Assembly (NCBI RefSeq): GCF_025517535.1
Contig: NZ_JAOPKC010000003.1
Coordinates: forward strand, 138,093-202,092
Reading direction: 5' to 3'
Source: Halapricum hydrolyticum
Lineage (GTDB): Archaea; Halobacteriota; Halobacteria; Halobacteriales; Haloarculaceae
DNA length: 64,000 nucleotides
Below are positions 59,846-64,000 of this stretch, piece after piece. Position numbers and translations under genes: made by a program. Each line of letters opens with the position of its first letter. Position 1 is the first letter of the stretch. A model generated the notes under the pieces. The model was not told the DNA's origin and made no database searches. It saw only the letters and a list, made by a program, of their open reading frames with translations.

Positions 59846-60315
59846 TCCGGTACGTCGTCGCCGTCCTCCTGGCAGCCGCGCTGGTCGCAGCTTCGATTCC
59901 GGCAGTCGAATCCGCGGCGACCGCTCGCGGTGAGAGTATCGTCGAGTCGAACGTCGTCGAGATCGAGGTGGCCGCGGAAACACTACTCGAGGACGAGCGA
60001 CTGCCACCCAACGGAATGTTGGGACCACAGCGGGCCGTCGAACTCTCGTTCCCGTCGGCGTCGCTCACGGCTGCTCCGGTCCGACACCTCGAGCTGGAGC
60101 GGGTCGACGACGAGAACGTCACGATCGCCCGCTATCGCGTCGGGGGTGGTTCGATGCAGACCGTCACTGTCGACGCTCCGATCGTCGACGAGTCGATGGG
60201 ATCGCCGATCGAACTCGGCCGGCCGACGGGAGACGTGACGTACGTACTGCTGCTGCAGCGCGATCCGAACGATCACGACCGGCCCGTCGTCGTTTTGACC
60301 CGAACGAGCCGGTGA
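59842..60315 (+). CDS. Exported protein, DUF7311-like
   Basis: This is a 157-aa protein with an N-terminal signal peptide or anchor (YVVAVLLAAALVAASIPAVE) and a beta-rich body (RVGGGSMQTVTVDAPIVDES). No enzyme motif is present. It appears to match a haloarchaeal family (recalled as DUF7311) usually encoded with the preceding coiled-coil family. It is coupled to that gene; GTG is used as the start. Confidence 0.55.
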   Translation: MIRYVVAVLLAAALVAASIPAVESAATARGESIVESNVVEIEVAAETLLEDERLPPNGMLGPQRAVELSFPSASLTAAPVRHLELERVDDENVTIARYRVGGGSMQTVTVDAPIVDESMGSPIELGRPTGDVTYVLLLQRDPNDHDRPVVVLTRTSR

Positions 60316-60504
60316 GCCCCTCGTCGGTTCGCAGTCTGGGCCGTACGGTCGTGACACGATCACCGCACACCTCTTCTACGAGACCAGTGGCCGATGGATT
60401 TCCACCGCTCCGAGAACTCGACGAGATTGAGCGACCAGACCGCTAGTGTCGGGGCGTTGCCGAGTTGGGCGCTCTCTTTCACATATTAGTGACGCCGGGA
60501 CAAA

Positions 60505-60509
60505 GGAGG
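60505..60509 (+). promoter_or_regulatory. Shine-Dalgarno GGAGG of the enolase-like gene
   Basis: AAAGGAGGG stands seven bases before ATG 60517. A strong site of this kind is not common for the first gene of a transcript in haloarchaea, so this gene may have a longer 5' leader; 200 bases of spacer precede it. Confidence 0.5.
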
Positions 60510-60516
60510 GCTCACG

Positions 60517-61566
60517 ATGCTGTACGATCACGTCTCCGATCTTGAACTCGAAATAGAGGGCTACGACCTCGAACAGCGCGAGCGGGACACGTCGAGTGGC
60601 TTCACCCGAGCGACGACCATCGTCTCGTTGCACGGCGACGGCGAAACCGGGCGTGGCGAGGACGTGACATACGACAACGACGAACACGAAATCCTGCACG
60701 GTACCTCAGCGGACTTCCCCGTCGCGGGCGAGTACTCCCTCGACGAGTTTTCCGACCGGCTGTCCGGGATCGATTTCTTCCCCGGGGACGAGCCGAACCA
60801 GTCGATCTTCCGCAATTATCGGCAGTGGGCTTTCGAGAGTGCTGCGCTCGACCTCGCGCTGAGACAGGCCGACACGAACCTCGCCGACCGTCTCGGCCGC
60901 ACGTACGATCCGGTTCGATTCGTCGTGAGTACGCGCCTAGAGGACCCGCCGACCGGAGACCGCGTGCTCGACTGGCTCGACCGAAACCCCGAGCTAGCGT
61001 TCAAACTCGACCCGACAGCAGAATGGACTTCGGAGGTCATCGAACGGCTCGCTGAAACCGACGCTGTCCGAATACTCGATCTCAAGGGTCAGTACCACGG
61101 AACGACAGTCGATCAGCCTGCCGACCCAGCACTGTACGAGCGGATCATCGAGGGCTTTCCTGAGGCACTTCTCGAAGACCCGGATCTGAACGAGGGGACG
61201 CGACCACTATTCGAGGGAGAAGAAACCCGCGTGTCGTGGGATTATCCGATTCGAGGCGTTGAGACCGTCGAGGATCTCCCCTGGGAACCGGAGTGGCTCA
61301 ATGTCAAGCCATCCCGGTTCGGTTCAGTGCAGTCGCTTTTCGACACTATCGACTACTGCCGCGATCACGAGATACAGATGTACGGCGGCGGACAGTTCGA
61401 GCTCGGCGTCGGACGCGAACACATCCACGCGATCGCTTCGCTGTTCTATCCCGACGCACCGAACGACGTGGCCCCGGGAGCCTACAACGACCCTGATCCG
61501 AGCGGTGATCTGCCGACGAGTCCACTCGCCCCGCCAGAAACCGCTCGGGGCCTTTCGTGGATATGA
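60517..61566 (+). CDS. Enolase-superfamily enzyme (muconate/mandelate-like)
   Basis: This is a 349-aa protein with a barrel-like C-terminal part and an N-terminal capping domain. Metal-ligand-like positions are visible as ILDLKGQYHG (lysine acid/base candidate near residue 193), then VSWDYPIRGVE, and a final YGGGQFELGVGREHIHAIAS (near residues 289-308). The exact catalytic set differs from classical muconate or mandelate enzymes, so the substrate is not predictable. It may belong to an uncharacterised haloarchaeal subgroup. Confidence 0.6.
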   Translation: MLYDHVSDLELEIEGYDLEQRERDTSSGFTRATTIVSLHGDGETGRGEDVTYDNDEHEILHGTSADFPVAGEYSLDEFSDRLSGIDFFPGDEPNQSIFRNYRQWAFESAALDLALRQADTNLADRLGRTYDPVRFVVSTRLEDPPTGDRVLDWLDRNPELAFKLDPTAEWTSEVIERLAETDAVRILDLKGQYHGTTVDQPADPALYERIIEGFPEALLEDPDLNEGTRPLFEGEETRVSWDYPIRGVETVEDLPWEPEWLNVKPSRFGSVQSLFDTIDYCRDHEIQMYGGGQFELGVGREHIHAIASLFYPDAPNDVAPGAYNDPDPSGDLPTSPLAPPETARGLSWI

Positions 61567-61734
61567 GGACGAACTACAGGTGTCTCGTCGGAGACGAGTC
61601 GTCCGCGCTGTGAAGTGTATCACAGGACGGTCGCTTGGAAAGCAAATGGGTGCTGGAGGCCCCGGCCGCGCAGCGTGACAACCCCGGTCTGGAAAACACT
61701 CTCCACACGGCCCCCGGACGAAGGGCGCGCAGGC

Positions 61735-62433
61735 TCACCTGTCCGCGTACGAGGGGCGTTCCGCGTACTCGATCGGATCTCGCTCACCGAGGTTCTGGAA
61801 TGCCTGCAACCGGAACGCGCACGCATCACAGGTGCCACAGGCCGGTGAGTCGTCCTGATAACAGCTCCAGGTGTGCTCGTAGGGGACGCCCAGCTCTAGC
61901 CCGCGCTCGGCGATGTCGGTCTTCGACCACTCGACGAACGGCGCGACGAGTTCGATGTCCGTCTCGGGTTTCGTCCCGATATCAATCACCTGCTGAAACG
62001 CCTCGAAGAAGTCGGGCCGGCAGTCGGGATAGCCGGAGAAGTCTTCGCTGTGGGCGCCGATGAAGATGGCCGAACAGTCGTTGGCCTCCGCATACGAGAC
62101 GGCCATCGAGAGGAGGTTGGCGTTCCGGAACGGGACGTAGGAACTGGGGATCCCGTCGCTGTCCAGGTCGGCGTCCTCGACAGCCATCTCGTCGTCGGTG
62201 AGGCTGGAGGCCCCGATCGCAGCGAGATGCTCCGTCTCGACGTGGAGGAAGTCCGCCGCATCCACGTCCTCGGCGAGTGCTCTCGCACACTCCAGTTCCT
62301 TCGCAGCCGTATTCTGCCCGTAGGACGTGTGCAGGAAGTACGGCTCGTACCCTCTATCGATGGCCTCGTAGACGGCCGTGGCGCTGTCCATCCCGCCAGA
62401 CACCAGGATGACGGCGCGCTCGCGCTCGCTCAT
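61735..62433 (-). CDS. queC: 7-cyano-7-deazaguanine synthase QueC
   Basis: This enzyme converts 7-carboxy-7-deazaguanine to preQ0 with ammonia and ATP. It is 232 aa. The PP-loop SGGMDSATAV lies at residues 12-21, and four C-terminal zinc cysteines are in CYQDDSPACGTCDACAFR. In archaea preQ0 feeds archaeosine in tRNA. It overlaps the folE gene by four bases at its start (ATG at 62433, folE stop), the operon order being queE-folE-queC. Confidence 0.93.
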   Translation of the reverse strand: MSERERAVILVSGGMDSATAVYEAIDRGYEPYFLHTSYGQNTAAKELECARALAEDVDAADFLHVETEHLAAIGASSLTDDEMAVEDADLDSDGIPSSYVPFRNANLLSMAVSYAEANDCSAIFIGAHSEDFSGYPDCRPDFFEAFQQVIDIGTKPETDIELVAPFVEWSKTDIAERGLELGVPYEHTWSCYQDDSPACGTCDACAFRLQAFQNLGERDPIEYAERPSYADR

Positions 62434-63068
62434 CGCGTCTCACCGTCCGTCCGCGCGATCGCGTCGCGGAACCGCTGTTGCTCGTCGTTGGTCGGCGTCC
62501 CTACTGTGGCCCGAGTCGTCGTGGTCGTCTCCGTCTCGATGCCCCGCATCGCCTCACACATGTGCGTCGCCGAGATCTCGACCAGCACGGCCTCGGCGCC
62601 GAGTTCGTCGGCCAAGCCGTGGGCGATATCCTGTGTCAGCTCTTCTTGCATCGTCAGCCGTCGGGACTGCCAGCGCACGTAGCGGATCAGCTTCGAGAGG
62701 CCGACCACGTCGCCGTCCGGTCGGTAGGCGATGTGTGCAGTGCCCTGATACGGTAACATGTGGTGTTCACAGAGGCTGTAAACAGGGATTCCGGTTTTCA
62801 CGACGAGATCCTCGTTGGTCGCCTCGAAGGTCCGCATCGCGGGTTTGGCTGCTTGCCGGTCGCCTTCGCTCAACGTTTCGAGCATCTCGGGGATGCGGCG
62901 CTGCCATGTGTCGGTGAGCCCGGGGCGGTCGGGATCCTCACCGATGGCTTCGAGAATGAGCTTGACGCCGCGCTGGGCCTTCTCGTGGTCGATTCCAGTG
63001 ACAGGGTCGGTCTGTACGGGTAGCGATTCGTCCGTCGAACGATCGTCGAGCTGGGTGTCGTCACTCAT
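62430..63068 (-). CDS. folE: GTP cyclohydrolase I
   Basis: This is the zinc enzyme that opens GTP to dihydroneopterin triphosphate, which starts the preQ0 and pterin routes. It is 212 aa. The core motif CEHHMLPYQGTAHIAY (near residues 100-115) and a second zinc cysteine in ATHMCEAMRG (near residues 168-177) are present. The N-terminal 30 residues are a variable acidic extension. It is between queE and queC in one operon, so here its main use is likely archaeosine synthesis. Confidence 0.93.
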   Translation of the reverse strand: MSDDTQLDDRSTDESLPVQTDPVTGIDHEKAQRGVKLILEAIGEDPDRPGLTDTWQRRIPEMLETLSEGDRQAAKPAMRTFEATNEDLVVKTGIPVYSLCEHHMLPYQGTAHIAYRPDGDVVGLSKLIRYVRWQSRRLTMQEELTQDIAHGLADELGAEAVLVEISATHMCEAMRGIETETTTTTRATVGTPTNDEQQRFRDAIARTDGETR

Positions 63069-63080
63069 AGGTAGGGTCTG

Positions 63081-63854
63081 TTAGGTTCCGGGGGCGTCGT
63101 TCCACAGATCGACGTGGAGTCGTGGGGTGTAGCGATAGCCGTACTCCATCGCCAGGTCGGCGACGGCGTTCCGCGTCCGATTCAGTTCTTCCCGCGTCGT
63201 CCCCTCCGGCATCAACAACACGTCGTCGTCGGGGATTGCAGTCGTCGTTGCCTCGCGGAGACGCGAGAGGATCGTTTCGATTTCGGCCACGTCGTCGCGA
63301 TCGGTCACGACGAACTTGAGCTGGCTCGAATAGGCATCGACCAACGCGGCAAGCGCGTCGATATCGATCCGCTGTTGCTCGTGTCGATCGGCCCACTCGC
63401 CGTCACCGTGCGGGTCGAGATCGGCGGTCGGGGTGCTACTCTGGAGTTTCGGGCTGATACTCGCGAGATCGATATGTGCGTCGCGGTAGATCGTGCCGTT
63501 GGTCTCGACGGTAGTATGGTAACCGTGGTCGCCGAGTCGGTCCAACAGCTCGACGGCCTCGTCGTGGATCATGGGCTCGCCGCCGGTCAGCACGACGTGT
63601 TCAGCGTCATAGCTCGCGACTTCCTCGATGATCTCGGCGAGGTCCATCCAGGCGTGGGTGGGCTCCCAGGAGGTGTGATACGAATCGCAGAACCAGCAGC
63701 GCAGGTTGCAGCCGCTGGTGCGGACGAACACCGTCGGGACGCCCGCGAGCTTCCCCTCGCCCTGGAGGGAGTAGAACAACTCGTTGATCGGCAACGCGGC
63801 GTCGTGCTCCGGGCGGTCAGCCTCGAAGGCGTCGCTGTCGGCGTTGACTGGCAT
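63081..63854 (-). CDS. queE: 7-carboxy-7-deazaguanine synthase QueE
   Basis: This radical-SAM enzyme makes 7-carboxy-7-deazaguanine from carboxytetrahydropterin. It is 257 aa. The cluster motif SGCNLRCWFCDSYH has C49, C53 and C56, preceded by FYSLQGEGKLAGVPTVFVRT. VVLTGGEPMIH is also typical. It starts with the ATG at 63854, which overlaps a TGA of the gene upstream (TGATG). Confidence 0.92.
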   Translation of the reverse strand: MPVNADSDAFEADRPEHDAALPINELFYSLQGEGKLAGVPTVFVRTSGCNLRCWFCDSYHTSWEPTHAWMDLAEIIEEVASYDAEHVVLTGGEPMIHDEAVELLDRLGDHGYHTTVETNGTIYRDAHIDLASISPKLQSSTPTADLDPHGDGEWADRHEQQRIDIDALAALVDAYSSQLKFVVTDRDDVAEIETILSRLREATTTAIPDDDVLLMPEGTTREELNRTRNAVADLAMEYGYRYTPRLHVDLWNDAPGT

Positions 63855-64000
63855 CAGTAGGTGGCGCAGAGCTCGTTGGTCTCACAGACTTGCACTAAGA
63901 CCTCAGCTTTGCACGTTAGCGTCAGCTGTTGAATGAACGAACAGGTGATCGATTTCTTCCATCAGGTCATCGACGCCACGATCATTATTGTCCCGAACCC
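63854..64000 (-). pseudogene. Possible damaged 3' end of queD (partial)
   Basis: The frame ending at 63854-63856 reads ...CKAEVLVQVCETNELCATY, resembling the QueD C-terminus with its catalytic ET...C..Y pattern. The TGATG overlap with queE fits the usual queD-queE order. In the same frame a TGA lies at 63962-63964. A different frame upstream (VRDNNDRGVDDLMEEIDHLF) is open for about 30 codons to the edge. A frameshift may have broken queD, or the coding region here is misread. Only 147 bases are visible. Confidence 0.3.

Noticed and set aside
60316..60516. Possible tRNA in the 200-base spacer before the enolase-like gene
   Set aside because: No acceptor-stem pairing or conserved tRNA loops can be found.

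Overview
The window is high-GC chromosomal DNA from a halophilic archaeon (class Halobacteria). The evidence is the very acidic protein composition, archaeal information-processing genes (two TFB-type factors, an Lrp beside glnA, a TrmB-family regulator, GfcR), CofH of deazaflavin (F420) synthesis, small haloarchaeal zinc-finger proteins, a PGF-CTERM surface protein and IS1341-type TnpB elements. A [NiFe]-hydrogenase is rare in this class and suggests an anaerobic or facultatively anaerobic lineage (Halorhabdus- or Halapricum-like would fit). The genus is an inference that the sequence does not prove.

Region 1 (1-6.3 kb) holds a redox locus: a NuoE/NuoF-like diaphorase pair on the minus strand faces away from a plus-strand hydBGDA [NiFe]-hydrogenase operon and its maturation protease. 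Region 2 (6.3-22.7 kb) mixes two methyltransferases, a sensor kinase, a glutaredoxin and a nucleobase block (NCS2 permease, GfcR, PyrE, Upp). It also has a Sua5-like enzyme, a solo Cas4-like nuclease, a PiT transporter, a CNNM/CorC protein and a phosphohexomutase. Region 3 (22.7-24.2 kb) is a decayed IS1341-type element. Region 4 (24.2-49.8 kb) is mostly housekeeping: HisI, a PfkB kinase, an A24 prepilin peptidase, CofH, MATE, a Na/Ca exchanger, Usp, PurC, a divergent TFB, PurB, Hsp20, Nudix, a glycosyltransferase, MFS, an aldo-keto reductase, a DHH phosphoesterase, Lrp/GlnA, PAP2 and YihY. Region 5 (49.8-51.1 kb) is a second decayed TnpB element with a small ribbon-helix-helix-like ORF. Region 6 (51.1-54.6 kb) carries CoaD, a mini-TFB, a tiny zinc protein, a phosphoesterase and a TrmB-like regulator. 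Region 7 (54.6-60.3 kb) is a cell-surface block: a PGF-CTERM protein and a pilin-like protein, both with AT-richer 5' DNA, next to a HerA-like ATPase and two small conserved genes. Region 8 (60.5-64 kb) has an enolase-superfamily enzyme and a queC-folE-queE archaeosine-precursor operon, with what looks like a damaged queD at the window edge.

No rRNA, tRNA or CRISPR array was recognised, and no gene-free stretch exceeds about 300 bases. The most unusual structure is shared by the two TnpB elements: the TGA at each right-end terminus is also the stop codon of the converging host gene. Element 1 also carries a 60-base, two-hairpin insertion with an in-frame stop inside tnpB. Several short tandem duplications (26, 29, 30 and 21 bases) sit at gene ends or promoters.
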